From Pseudoflavonifractor sp. Marseille-P3106 (GTDB taxonomy: Bacteria > Bacillota > Clostridia > Oscillospirales > Oscillospiraceae), in contig LT827125.1 in assembly GCA_900169975.1 (NCBI GenBank), forward strand, positions 350,826 through 414,825: a DNA stretch of 64,000 nucleotides. The letters are read 5' to 3'. A program made the position numbers and the translations under genes. Shown one piece after another: positions 25,591 to 34,141 of the stretch (position 1 is the first letter of the stretch; each line of letters opens with the position of its first letter). The notes beneath the pieces are model-generated. The model did not search any database, was not told the DNA's origin, and saw only the letters and a list, made by a program, of their open reading frames with translations.

Positions 25591-25604
25591 GGGAGGTATG
25601 CGCT

Positions 25605-25943
25605 ATGCCTGGAGCTGCACGGCAAGGGGACGCCATACAAGGCACCACAGCGGGGGAGCACAACGGACACGCCACCCCGCACGGTCCCCTCCCTATCACG
25701 GGAACGATCTCCGGTGGGTGCTCCGGGGACGTTTTCATCAACGGGCGACCGGCGGCCTATGTCGGAAGCACCACAACCGAAAATGACGCCTGCTGCGGGA
25801 GCAGCCAAGGGAGCATCGCCCAGGGCAGCAGCAGCGTCTTCATCAACGGAAAACCCGCCGCCCGTATCGGGGACACCCTGGCCGCCCACAATGGCACCGG
25901 GGCCGTCTCTGATGGCAGCGGGGACGTTCTGATCGGAGGGTGA
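25605..25943 (+). CDS. PAAR-domain spike tip protein
   Basis: 112 residues, two PAAR-like repeats: RQGDAIQGTTAGEHNGHATP near the start, GDVFINGRPAAYVGS, then SSVFINGKPAARIGDTLAAH. PAAR proteins bind a metal and sharpen the spike tip. The ATG follows GGGAGG within the spike-gpJ operon. Confidence 0.85.
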   Translation: MPGAARQGDAIQGTTAGEHNGHATPHGPLPITGTISGGCSGDVFINGRPAAYVGSTTTENDACCGSSQGSIAQGSSSVFINGKPAARIGDTLAAHNGTGAVSDGSGDVLIGG

Positions 25944-25946
25944 GAT

Positions 25947-26321
25947 ATGCAAGATAACTGGACCCTTAAAATTGACCCCGAAAGCAGAGACCTCATCCTC
26001 GATGACGCCGGAGCGCTGGAGACCATATCGGGCGATGAAACCACCGCCCAGGCCGTCCGGCTGACGCTGGAGGTCTACCGAGGGGAGTTCCCCTTTGACC
26101 CCACCCACGGCACGGAGTATGAGCGCATCATGGGCAAGAAGCGGAGCGAGCTGGAGGATGACGAAATCCCGGAGGTAATTCGGGACGCCGTCTTCCAGGA
26201 GCCACAGGTTGCCGAAGTGAGCGCCGTGGACTATGAGCTTGTGGGCCGGGGCCTGGAGGTCTCTGTGACTGGCCGCCTCCAGAGCGGCAATACCATCACT
26301 ACGGAGGTGAGCACAGCATGA
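25947..26321 (+). CDS. Baseplate wedge protein (gp25/gpW type)
   Basis: 124 residues. TAQAVRLTLEVYRGEFPFDP at residues about 33-52 matches the gp25-like wedge family, where this helix and loop contact the sheath. Stop overlaps the start of the gpJ-like gene (ATGA). Confidence 0.72.
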   Translation: MQDNWTLKIDPESRDLILDDAGALETISGDETTAQAVRLTLEVYRGEFPFDPTHGTEYERIMGKKRSELEDDEIPEVIRDAVFQEPQVAEVSAVDYELVGRGLEVSVTGRLQSGNTITTEVSTA

Positions 26322-27505
26322 GCAATCAAGAATGGGGCGTGACCGAGCGCGGCTTCCACCGGCCTACTTACGTAGAGCTTCTGGACGCCATCGAGTACAA
26401 GGCGCGGGAGCTGTTCGGGAGCAAGGCCAACCTGACCGTCCGGTCCCCCCTGGGCATCTTCCTACGGATTTTCGCATGGATGCTGAACATCCTGTTCAGC
26501 CTCATGGAAGATGTCTACAATAGCCGTTTCGTTGATACGGCGGTAGGGACCAGCCTCTACAACCTGGGGAAAGCTATCGGCTTGTCCCTGCTTCCCGCGC
26601 AAAAGGCGTCCGGCTACGTCGAGTTCACCGGCGCCGCCGGTACTCCTATCCCCGTGGGCTTCCTGGTCCGCACCGTGGCCGGATTGCAGTATGCAGTCCT
26701 GGCCGCCGGCCGCATCGACGATACCGGGAAAGTCACGTTGCCGGTCCAGGCCGTTGAGACCGGAGCGGACTACAACGTGGCCGCCGAGACGGTCAAGGAA
26801 ATCACAAACCCCATGGACGGCGTGAGCGCCTGCACGAACCCGGCAGCCATCGACGGCGGGCGGGGCCGGGAAACCGATGAAGAGTTCCGGGACCGCTATT
26901 ATCAGTCCGTGGACTATGCGGGCGGCGTCAACGCGGACGCCATCGCCGGTGAAATCATGCAGAACGTGGACGCGGTTTACTCCGCGATCTGCTACGAGAA
27001 CGACACCGACGAAACCGACGCCCTGGGCCTCCCCCCGCACAGCATTGAGGCCATCGTCTACGGCGGCCTGGACGCCGACATCGCGCAGGCCATCTTCCGG
27101 CGCAAGGCGGCGGGCATCCAGACCTCCGGCAGCTCTTCTATCGCCGTCATCGCCAAGAGCGGACAGAGCATCAATATCAAGTTTTCCAGGCCGACCACCG
27201 TTGCCGTGTATATTCAAATCAAGAACCTGGAGACCAACAGCGACTTTCCGGGCGATGGGCAGGACCGCATCAAGGAGGCCCTGGTGGAGTACATCGGCGG
27301 CGATGTGAGGGGCGGCCTGACTATCGGCTCGGACGTTCTCTATATGGCCTTGCCCGGTGTCATCCTGTCTGTCCCCGGTGTGGTGGACTTCGACCTGGGC
27401 ATCAGCGAGACCGCCAGTGACTACGGGGAAGAGAACATCGTCATTGACACCAGGGAAAAGGCCGTGACCTCGACCGACAAAATCACCATTGCGGAGGTGA
27501 GCTGA
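26318..27505 (+). CDS. Baseplate protein J-like
   Basis: 395 residues. Contains LFGSKANLTVRSPLGIFLRI early, TDEEFRDRYYQSVDYAGGVN in the middle and NIKFSRPTTVAVYIQIKNLE later, all typical of Mu gp47/P2 gpJ baseplate wedges. The A-overlap with the next start (TGATG) shows coupling to the gpI-like gene. Confidence 0.85.
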   Translation: MSNQEWGVTERGFHRPTYVELLDAIEYKARELFGSKANLTVRSPLGIFLRIFAWMLNILFSLMEDVYNSRFVDTAVGTSLYNLGKAIGLSLLPAQKASGYVEFTGAAGTPIPVGFLVRTVAGLQYAVLAAGRIDDTGKVTLPVQAVETGADYNVAAETVKEITNPMDGVSACTNPAAIDGGRGRETDEEFRDRYYQSVDYAGGVNADAIAGEIMQNVDAVYSAICYENDTDETDALGLPPHSIEAIVYGGLDADIAQAIFRRKAAGIQTSGSSSIAVIAKSGQSINIKFSRPTTVAVYIQIKNLETNSDFPGDGQDRIKEALVEYIGGDVRGGLTIGSDVLYMALPGVILSVPGVVDFDLGISETASDYGEENIVIDTREKAVTSTDKITIAEVS

Positions 27506-28194
27506 TGAGCTACGGCTACCTGTCTCAAATGCTGGAGTATCTGACCGGGGCTTATGCCCGGTCGGACATCCGCAACAGCCGACACAGCCTCCCCATGGAG
27601 ACGAACATCGGGCGCTTATTCGGGACCCTTGCCTGGGGCCTTGAAATCATCCACGAGAACGCGGACCGGCTCAAGCTATGGGATGACATAGACAATGCCA
27701 GAGGGTCCGTCCTGGACCGCTACGGGGCCAATTTCGGCGTCGCTCGCGGTGGAGCGGACGATACCTTTTACCGCCTGCTCATCAAAATCAAGATGATTGC
27801 GCTGCTTTCCGGCGGTGACATCGACACCATCATCTCCGCTGCGGCCTCGCTCTTCAACGTGGACGTATCGGAGATAGAGGTCCGAGAGCTGTTTCCGGCG
27901 AAAATCTGGATTTATGTCGATGAAGCTGTCCTGGACTATGAGCGCCTGGAGGCCGCGCCCCTGATAGCGGAGCTGATGAAGCGCATCGCGGCGGCAGGCG
28001 TCGGGACCCGTGTTTTCCTGCGGACCTACCACACAGCACGGTCCCGGAGCTATTACGCGGTCCCGGCGCTGATCTACAACGAGATTGAGGCGAAACCCCG
28101 GACAACCCCATTCCGCACGGCAACCTCCCGCAGCTATGTGGGCCTGGCCGTGTGGGAGGACGTGTCGATAACTGCATCTATGAAAGCGAGGTAA
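27505..28194 (+). CDS. Tail protein I-like (YmfQ/DUF2313 type)
   Basis: 229 residues. YLTGAYARSDIRNSRHSLPM, then WDDIDNARGSVLDRYGANFG and a C-terminal arm. Position after gpJ and before the fibre gene is that of P2 gpI or Mu gp48, the wedge that carries fibres. Confidence 0.7.
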   Translation: MSYGYLSQMLEYLTGAYARSDIRNSRHSLPMETNIGRLFGTLAWGLEIIHENADRLKLWDDIDNARGSVLDRYGANFGVARGGADDTFYRLLIKIKMIALLSGGDIDTIISAAASLFNVDVSEIEVRELFPAKIWIYVDEAVLDYERLEAAPLIAELMKRIAAAGVGTRVFLRTYHTARSRSYYAVPALIYNEIEAKPRTTPFRTATSRSYVGLAVWEDVSITASMKAR

Positions 28195-28198
28195 TACC

Positions 28199-28927
28199 AT
28201 GCCAAACAGAGAAATCCTGGCCTCTCCTGACATCGCGGAGAGCGAAGAGGGCGCGGTGCTGCTCAACAGCGGCTACACCGCCCTGGGCAAAGTCATGGCC
28301 GGGAGCGGCGGCATCCAGTTCACAAAAGCGGAGCTGGACAGCGGCGATCTCCCGGAGGGAACGGCGGTTGAGGACCTGACCGCCCCGGTTGAATATGCCG
28401 GAGACGCCATGATTGCCAAGTGCGAGAACACCGGCACCGGCGAGGCTACGGTGGTGGTCCAGGCTACCAGCGTGGGCGTCGAGACCGGCTTCTACGTCAA
28501 AGGCGTCATGCTCTACATCAAGGACCCGGAGGGCGATGGAGACGTTGCCTATTCCTATCTTCCCCTCCAGAGCAAGCCGGAGTGGATGAGGCCCCAGGGC
28601 AGCCCGGTAAACAAGATGGTGACTTTCAACATCATCAACATTGTGGGCGCGGCGGCGAGCGTTTCGGCCATCATTGACCCGGACGCCCTGGCCCGCGTGG
28701 TGGACCTGGAAAAGTATGCGCTCCTGGGCCACAGCCATGAAATCAGCGACGTTTCCGGCCTCGCCAACACCCTGAGCGACCATGCGGCCGCAATCGACCT
28801 ACTCAACGATCTGGTGTCCGGCGATATGCCCGGAGGCATCAACAAGACCGCCGACTTTGCCACCCTCGCCGGTATCGCCATGCGCGACGGAGTTTGGAGC
28901 CAGACCGGACGCTCCATCACAGCATGA
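28199..28927 (+). CDS. Tail fibre/collar protein
   Basis: 242 residues. The N-terminal 100 residues, with LNSGYTALGKVMAGSGGIQF and GFYVKGVMLYIKDPEGDGDV, resemble tail-collar fibre attachment domains. A short HSHEISDVSGLANTLSDHA helix and a Gly-rich end follow, as in trimeric fibres. The fibre is short, so receptor contact may rest on the DGR-varied protein. Confidence 0.65.
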   Translation: MPNREILASPDIAESEEGAVLLNSGYTALGKVMAGSGGIQFTKAELDSGDLPEGTAVEDLTAPVEYAGDAMIAKCENTGTGEATVVVQATSVGVETGFYVKGVMLYIKDPEGDGDVAYSYLPLQSKPEWMRPQGSPVNKMVTFNIINIVGAAASVSAIIDPDALARVVDLEKYALLGHSHEISDVSGLANTLSDHAAAIDLLNDLVSGDMPGGINKTADFATLAGIAMRDGVWSQTGRSITA

Positions 28928-29202
28928 CGGGGCTACTTTGCAGCCCCGAAGAGGCGAGCTGTCTTATTCCGAACCTTATCGCAGAGCTGGAGACCCCTTG
29001 CCCCTGCGAGGGCCTGGAGGGGCTTGTGCTCTGCGGTTTGGGATATAAAGGCCAGAGGGTCACTATCCGCGTCCGGCCCGGCGTCCTCGAAGTGGACGGC
29101 GTACCGGCTGATGAGCTGGAGGCCCTGCGTGAAAGGAGGTGTCCTGTTTGCAGAACCGGCACGGTGAACTCACCATCATCTGCAAGGCAAAAGACCTGGT
29201 AA
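28924..29202 (+). CDS. Small cysteine-containing protein before the DGR
   Basis: 92 residues from the ATG overlapping the fibre stop (ATGA). It has CPCEG and RRCPVCRTG cysteine pairs that may bind metal. Its end overlaps the Avd gene by 55 bases, and its coding sequence contains that gene's GGAGG ribosome site. Function unknown. Confidence 0.5.
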   Translation: MTGLLCSPEEASCLIPNLIAELETPCPCEGLEGLVLCGLGYKGQRVTIRVRPGVLEVDGVPADELEALRERRCPVCRTGTVNSPSSARQKTW

Positions 29203-29567
29203 ACCATACCTTGCAGCTCACGAACAACACTAAGCTGTTCCCTAAAAAGGTGCGCTTCACCCTCTGCCAGAGGATGCAGAACCTCTCAATCCAAATCCTG
29301 CATGACATCATAGCGGCCAACGAGATATACCCTCGGACCGTCGCTGAGATGAACACGCGCCTTGACCTCCAGAAAGAGGTCTTGACCAACTGCAAGGTCT
29401 TCCTGAACTTCCTGGATATAGCTCTGGAGCAGGGGTATATCGACATCAGGCGGTGTGAATATTGGACGGGCCTCACCACCGACGTAAAGAACCTTGCCGC
29501 GTCGTGGCGTAAAAAGGACGCCGAGCGCTTCCGGCAGCAAGTTCAGACCGGCGGCGCACGGCGATGA
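29148..29567 (+). CDS. avd: DGR accessory protein Avd (four-helix bundle)
   Basis: 139 residues from TTG 29148, eight bases after AAAGGAGG; a GTG at 29139 is too close to the ribosome site. Four amphipathic helices are visible: NHTLQLTNNTKLFPKKVRFT; MQNLSIQILHDIIAANEI; RLDLQKEVLTNCKVFLNFLD; and VKNLAASWRKKDAERFRQQV. The K-FPKK-RF pattern is typical of Avd, which forms a basic pentameric barrel that binds the reverse transcriptase and template RNA. Lies just before the template repeat. Confidence 0.85.
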   Translation: MQNRHGELTIICKAKDLVNHTLQLTNNTKLFPKKVRFTLCQRMQNLSIQILHDIIAANEIYPRTVAEMNTRLDLQKEVLTNCKVFLNFLDIALEQGYIDIRRCEYWTGLTTDVKNLAASWRKKDAERFRQQVQTGGARR

Positions 29568-29619
29568 TTTGAGAGGCCGCGGGTGCGTCCTGTACGTGCA
29601 TCCCCCTGGGTGTGCCTTG

Positions 29620-29727
29620 TCCGCTCCCCGAATTCGTCGAACGCGAACAACGTGCGCTACGTGAACTCGGACGGGAGCCTCAACAACAACAACGCGTACA
29701 ACGGCAACAGGGGTGTGCGCCCGGCTT
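29620..29727 (+). repeat. DGR template repeat (TR)
   Basis: 108 bases matching the VR at 31591-31698 with no gaps. The copies differ at 14 positions and every one is an A in this copy: seven A-to-G, five A-to-T, two A-to-C. No C, G or T of the TR has changed (81 positions). The TR has 27 A, and most changeable codons are AAC or AAT. This one-sided pattern is diagnostic of adenine mutagenesis during reverse transcription. Confidence 0.97.
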
Positions 29728-29830
29728 CGGTGGAATACCGTGACCGAGTAACCCGAAAGGGAGAAAGCAGAAGCCCACCATCAAAGGAGGACGTATCCGG
29801 TCCCGGCCTGACAGGGCAGGGATAAACACA

Positions 29831-29874
29831 TAGCGCCGACGCGCTGAGGCTCGCCCATTGGAGCTTCGGCGCTA
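29831..29874 (+). ncRNA. Hairpin between template repeat and reverse transcriptase
   Basis: TAGCGCCGA at 29831-29839 and TCGGCGCTA at 29866-29874 form a perfect nine-pair stem around a 26-base loop. It lies 104 bases after the TR and 22 before the RT start. In known DGRs sequence downstream of the TR in the template RNA is needed for priming; this stem is a candidate part of that region. Confidence 0.5.
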
Positions 29875-29896
29875 CCAGCGGCGCAAGGAGCCTATT

Positions 29897-31003
29897 ATGG
29901 AACAGAATTTTGAAGTCGTTTATGACTTCGCTAATCTCTATGCGGCGTATCGGGCAACCAGGAAAGGCAAGCGATGGAAAGACTCCGTTGCCAAAGTGGA
30001 GCTGAACACTCTGGAGGCGATCACCGTCCTGCAAGCTGAGCTGCGGGACGGTCTCTACAAGCCTGGAAATTACCATGAGTTCTACGTCTTTGAGCCAAAG
30101 CGACGCCTCATCCAGACGAACAGCGTCAAGGACAAAATCGTGCAACACGCCTTTTGCGACAACATCCTTTACCCCGTCCTGAGCCGCCCCTTTATCCTGG
30201 ATAACTACGGGAGCCAAGTCGGAAAGGGAACCCACTTCGGCCTCGACCGCCTCCGTGACTTCATGCGGGAGTATTACCGGAAGCACGGGAGCGCCGACGG
30301 CTGGGTCCTGAAAGCGGATGTCCGGCACTACTTCGCCAGCATCCGGCACGACATTCTCAAGCGAGATGTCAATAAGCTGCTCACAGACCCACGGAGCCGG
30401 GCCTTGTCCGACGCTATCATAGATAGCACCCCTGGTAATGTCGGCATCCCCATAGGCAATCAATCGTCCCAGGTGTACGCCCTATTGTATCTGAATGAAC
30501 TCGACCACTACGTCAAAGAAGTCCTCCGAATGCGGTACTATGGCCGCTACATGGATGATTTTTATATCATCTGCGAGAGCAAGGAGGCGCTTCGTGAAGC
30601 GTGGAGGAAAGTCGAGCAGTTCTTGACCCCGAGAGGTCTTGAGCTAAACCAGAAGACACAGATCTTCCCCTTGCGGAACGGCCTGGACTTTTTGGGCTTC
30701 CACACATACCTGACCGACACCGGAAAGGTAATACGGAAAGTTAGGCGTTCCAGCAAAGACCGTATGAGGCGCAAGCTGCGGAAATACGCGGTGATGTATG
30801 AAAACGGCGCTATGACCCGGAAGCAGATTGAAGAGAGCTACCAGAGCTGGAGGTCTCATGCTTCCCACGGCCAATGCCGGGAACTCATCACCAAGTACGA
30901 CGCGGTTTGCGCCTCCATCTTTGAAAGGAGTGTAAAGTCAAACCATGCCGCAGAAAATCAGCGCCCTACCCGTAAAGGCGAAAGTGCGGGACGCAAAGAC
31001 TAA
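29897..31003 (+). CDS. DGR reverse transcriptase
   Basis: 368 residues from ATG 29897, six bases after AAGGAG. Motif A is LKADVRHYFASI (Asp 141), motif B is GIPIGNQSSQ (183-192) with the SQ typical of DGR reverse transcriptases, and the catalytic YMDD is at 218-221. Motif D-E segment LDFLGFHTYL follows. It copies the TR into cDNA with errors opposite adenine. The last 59 bases overlap the target gene in another frame. Its C-terminus is basic. Confidence 0.95.
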   Translation: MEQNFEVVYDFANLYAAYRATRKGKRWKDSVAKVELNTLEAITVLQAELRDGLYKPGNYHEFYVFEPKRRLIQTNSVKDKIVQHAFCDNILYPVLSRPFILDNYGSQVGKGTHFGLDRLRDFMREYYRKHGSADGWVLKADVRHYFASIRHDILKRDVNKLLTDPRSRALSDAIIDSTPGNVGIPIGNQSSQVYALLYLNELDHYVKEVLRMRYYGRYMDDFYIICESKEALREAWRKVEQFLTPRGLELNQKTQIFPLRNGLDFLGFHTYLTDTGKVIRKVRRSSKDRMRRKLRKYAVMYENGAMTRKQIEESYQSWRSHASHGQCRELITKYDAVCASIFERSVKSNHAAENQRPTRKGESAGRKD

Positions 31004-32642
31004 GTATTACGGCATCCCCATCGGCTGGGAAATCGGTGATAAAAACCACGCAGGCTATCCGGCCAACAGCACAACCCTTGTGGCCGAGAGCATCATCAAA
31101 ATCTGCTGCTTCGACGCTATGGAGAGCGACGGCATCTTGGACCGGGAGAGATACGGCAACAACCGCTATTCCCTGGCTAACATCCGCCAGTGGCTCAATA
31201 AGAGCGGGACCGGCTGGTATCAGGCCCAGCACAGCTATGACCGGCCCCCGTCCAATTCCTACGTCTGGAACGGCCACAACGCGTACGACGCACAATCCGG
31301 CTTCCTGACCGGCTTCGGCGCGGAGATGCTGGCCGCGCTGCTCACCACCACCCTGACCGTCGCAAAGCCCGGCACGGACGGCGGCGGGTCCGAGACCGTC
31401 CAAGACAAGATTTTTCTGCTGTCCATGGCAGAGGTTGGCCTCGGTTCGGAGAACGGCGTCGCGGAGGGCACGAAGCTGGCTATGTTCAGCGACAACGCAA
31501 GCCGCCAGTGCAAGCCCACAGCTCAGGCCGTGAGCAACAGCGAGTACACCAATAGCAGCTTGAGCGCGTCGCAGTTCTGGTACTGGTGGCTCCGCTCCCC
31601 GTATTCGTCGTACGCGGGCAGCGTGCGCTGCGTGTACTCGGACGGGAGCCTCACCAGCTACTCCGCGTACAACGGCAGCGGGGGTGTGCGCCCGGCTTTG
31701 AATCTGTCCTCTGACATCTTGGTATCTGATACACCGGATGGAGAGGGGTACTACACGATTATCTGGAATAACGCCCCCACCACGCCCCCGTCCATCACCG
31801 TGCCGGAGGACGTGCGGAGCGGTAAAGGTCTCACCGTCTCCTGGGCGGCGTCGGTGGACCCGGACAGCGACGCCGTAAGCTACGAGCTTGAGCGGCAGTA
31901 CAATAGCGGCGCATGGTCCAAAATCTACGACGGGGCTGCGACGCAGTTCAGCGACACGATCACCACGGCGATGAACACGGTAGCCTACCGGGTCCGCGCC
32001 AAGGACAGCAAGGCCGCGTATAGCGCATACACCACCAGCCCCACCCGGACCGTCACCCACAATGTAGACCCGACAGTGAGCGGCAGCGATCAGCAGCTCG
32101 GCGTGGTGACTACGCCGCCCTCGTTCCAGTACACGGTCAACGACGGGGACGCCGGAGACACGCTCACCATCGTAGAGAGCCTGGATGGTGTGACCCTTAA
32201 TACCATCACCCCGGCAGAGCGGAACCACCAATACACCTTTGCGCTCACGGCGGCGCAGTTCGCCGCCCTCACTGGGCCGCACACCATGACTATCAAGGTC
32301 TCGGACAGCGCCGGGAACAGCGTCACCCGTACCATCACCTTTACCCGGTCCGTCTCCATCATCGACTTTGACTGGAAGGTGGATGACACCAGCGCCGCCG
32401 CTCAGAAAATCCTTGTCTCCATGCGGTACAACGCCCACGAGGACGGCGTGACAATCCAGGTCTGCAACAACTACAACGACGAAGAGCCGACCTGGGAGAC
32501 TGCACAGCTCGGCCTCAAGCACATTTTCAGCAATTCCGCGAAGACTGCGGATAGCTTTGCGGTGGGTGTCCGCGTCCAGATCACCAAGGTCGGAGGGTAT
32601 GAAAGCATCGCCTGCTACTCTCTGTCCGCAAGCTACATCTAA
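30945..32642 (+). CDS. DGR-diversified lectin-fold surface protein with Ig-like repeats
   Basis: 565 residues. Residues 1-265 form a DUF6273/C-type-lectin-like domain ending WYWWLRSP, then the variable repeat (residues 216-251) and GVRPALNL. From about 285 there are three Ig/fibronectin-like modules (TPPSITVPEDVRSGKGLTVS; VDPTVSGSDQQLGVVTTPPS; SIIDFDWKVDD). AGGAG is 14 bases ahead of the ATG, rather far. The protein most likely sits at the baseplate as receptor-binding tip. Having the VR in the middle instead of at the C-terminus is unusual. Confidence 0.88.
   Translation: MPQKISALPVKAKVRDAKTKYYGIPIGWEIGDKNHAGYPANSTTLVAESIIKICCFDAMESDGILDRERYGNNRYSLANIRQWLNKSGTGWYQAQHSYDRPPSNSYVWNGHNAYDAQSGFLTGFGAEMLAALLTTTLTVAKPGTDGGGSETVQDKIFLLSMAEVGLGSENGVAEGTKLAMFSDNASRQCKPTAQAVSNSEYTNSSLSASQFWYWWLRSPYSSYAGSVRCVYSDGSLTSYSAYNGSGGVRPALNLSSDILVSDTPDGEGYYTIIWNNAPTTPPSITVPEDVRSGKGLTVSWAASVDPDSDAVSYELERQYNSGAWSKIYDGAATQFSDTITTAMNTVAYRVRAKDSKAAYSAYTTSPTRTVTHNVDPTVSGSDQQLGVVTTPPSFQYTVNDGDAGDTLTIVESLDGVTLNTITPAERNHQYTFALTAAQFAALTGPHTMTIKVSDSAGNSVTRTITFTRSVSIIDFDWKVDDTSAAAQKILVSMRYNAHEDGVTIQVCNNYNDEEPTWETAQLGLKHIFSNSAKTADSFAVGVRVQITKVGGYESIACYSLSASYI
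31591..31698 (+). repeat. DGR variable repeat (VR)
   Basis: 108 bases corresponding to the TR; only TR adenines differ. Twelve codons differ from the TR in amino acid: Asn to Tyr four times, Asn to Ser four times, Asn to Gly, Asn to Thr, Tyr to Cys, and Arg to Gly. The last identical stretch, AGGGTGTGCGCCCGGCTT-like after the final change, is the GC-rich region where the initiation of mutagenic homing sequence would sit; homology ends one base later. Confidence 0.96.
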
Positions 32643-32654
32643 GGGGGAATGACT

Positions 32655-33431
32655 ATGAGAAGTCTTGACGAAGCCCGCGCCTACCAGAAGCAGGAAAAGA
32701 GCGTGGACACCTATGAGCTGTGGGCAGCCATCCTTGCCACCCATGACGCTCTGGTGGAGATGGGCGGCCCTGGCCTCCCGGAGCTTCATGTGAACCGGGC
32801 GCGGGCGAACCTCATCCGCGCCGGACAGGTTGAGAGCGGAGACTACACCGACGCCGAGCTGAAAATCATCGCGGCGGCGGACGGCACCCGCATCTGGAGT
32901 GCCACCATGGGGACCATCTTCAAGGATGAGCCTATCGTGGGGCCGGACAGCGAGCTTTACATCTGCACCACGCAGCACCAGGCGCAGGCGGATTGGGCAC
33001 CTGGAACCGTGGGCGGGCGGACGTTGTTCCGTCCGCTTCGTAGCGAGCCGGAGGAACCCGGAGGGTATCTGGACTTCATGTGGGGCGAGCACGTCCCCTA
33101 CGGAGCGGTGCGCCGGGACCCCGTGGACCAGAAGCTCTATACCCCCATCAAGGAGGCGGGCGTCACGCTCTATGAGCCGCACTACCCCCACCTGGTCCCC
33201 TCTGAGTACAAGCTCTACGAAGAAGTAGAGCCGGAGCCGGAACCCGAACCGGGGCCGGAGCCGGGGAATGTCCCGGATTGGGATGAACTGGAGGCCAATC
33301 ACACGTTCCAGGTAGGCGACCATTTCACCCACGACGGCACGGAGTATGAGGTCCTGCGTGTCTTCACCAAGCAGGATGGTTGGGCGCCCCCGGCGCTCCT
33401 GGACGACTACTACAAGGTCGTGACGGAGTAA
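32655..33431 (+). CDS. Tail-associated protein with carbohydrate-binding-module-like C-terminus
   Basis: 258 residues, ATG seven bases after AAGGGGG. The first 200 residues have a WSATMGTIFKDEPIVGPDSE section and an ADWAPGTVGGRTLFRPL section. A Pro-Glu repeat (EPEPEPEPGPEPG) links to the end domain, NHTFQVGDHFTHDGTEYEVL, that looks like a CBM5/12-type sugar-binding fold. Gene follows the DGR target; it may help bind the cell surface. Confidence 0.55.
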   Translation: MRSLDEARAYQKQEKSVDTYELWAAILATHDALVEMGGPGLPELHVNRARANLIRAGQVESGDYTDAELKIIAAADGTRIWSATMGTIFKDEPIVGPDSELYICTTQHQAQADWAPGTVGGRTLFRPLRSEPEEPGGYLDFMWGEHVPYGAVRRDPVDQKLYTPIKEAGVTLYEPHYPHLVPSEYKLYEEVEPEPEPEPGPEPGNVPDWDELEANHTFQVGDHFTHDGTEYEVLRVFTKQDGWAPPALLDDYYKVVTE

Positions 33432-33444
33432 AGGGGTGAGACCA

Positions 33445-33792
33445 ATGGAAGTAAACATCGGCCTGGGCCAGATGGTGCTTGCTTTTGTCGCGGCTATGGG
33501 TATTCCGAGCGCGATCATGGGCCTTATCATCTGGCGTCTGGAGCGCCGTATCGACAAGCGGGAAAAGGAACAGGCGGCCCAGGAACAGGGCCAAAAGGAC
33601 CTCTTCGTCCTGGTTGTCCAGGGGACCAATGCCGCTATTGCCCTGGGGGAAGCGACTGCAAGGGCCGTCCAGCGCATCCCCGACGCCCACTGTAACGGGG
33701 ATATGCACGACGCCCTGGACTACGCCGCCGACATCAAACACAAGCAAAAGGACTTCCTCACCCGGCAAGGCGTTTCCTCCTTGATGGACTGA
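33445..33792 (+). CDS. Small membrane-anchored phage protein
   Basis: 115 residues from ATG 33445 after AAGGGG. Residues 4-27 form one membrane segment (MVLAFVAAMGIPSAIMGLII) and a charged coiled region follows. Such XhlA-like proteins often sit in lysis cassettes next to holins. The role is inferred from position. Confidence 0.5.
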   Translation: MEVNIGLGQMVLAFVAAMGIPSAIMGLIIWRLERRIDKREKEQAAQEQGQKDLFVLVVQGTNAAIALGEATARAVQRIPDAHCNGDMHDALDYAADIKHKQKDFLTRQGVSSLMD

Positions 33793-33802
33793 GGGGGACG
33801 CT

Positions 33803-34123
33803 ATGGCTGGTAAGTATGAGGGGAAACGCGCCAAGACGCGCCGCCCATGGGAGTTCAAAAAGAAGCTCGCTGCGTGGGCCGTCCTTATTGCCACGGCCAC
33901 CGCCGTAGCTTCCTACATCCTCGCCTACCTGGACAAGCAGACCGCGAGCGATGTTACCACCACCATCTTTACCGCCTGCATCGGCTATCTGGTGAGCTAT
34001 GCGGCGGCATCCACCACCGAAAAAGTCAGTCGAAACCGCCACGGGCTGGACGCTGACGGAAACCCATTCCAAACCAACAACACAGAGGGCGGGTCCGACA
34101 CCAGCGGACCTACACTCGGATAA
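33803..34123 (+). CDS. Small holin-like membrane protein
   Basis: 106 residues. A basic N-terminus is followed by two membrane segments (around 24-42 and 53-70), then a polar tail. This is the topology of several Gram-positive holin classes. It lies between another membrane protein and the LLH-type holin, so it may be holin or antiholin. Confidence 0.5.
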   Translation: MAGKYEGKRAKTRRPWEFKKKLAAWAVLIATATAVASYILAYLDKQTASDVTTTIFTACIGYLVSYAAASTTEKVSRNRHGLDADGNPFQTNNTEGGSDTSGPTLG

Positions 34124-34141
34124 AAACAAGGAGGATTTATC

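Noticed and set aside
29583..29825. Possible 80-residue protein over the template repeat
   Set aside because: The TR is expected to act as RNA. The frame is open because the TR copies a coding segment; flanks have no coding features or ribosome site.
30966..33677. A 903-codon open frame on the minus strand
   Set aside because: It lies opposite the RT end, DGR target and following gene, has low-complexity His/Val/Arg-rich sequence, no ribosome site, and is explained by the GC-rich third positions of the plus-strand genes.
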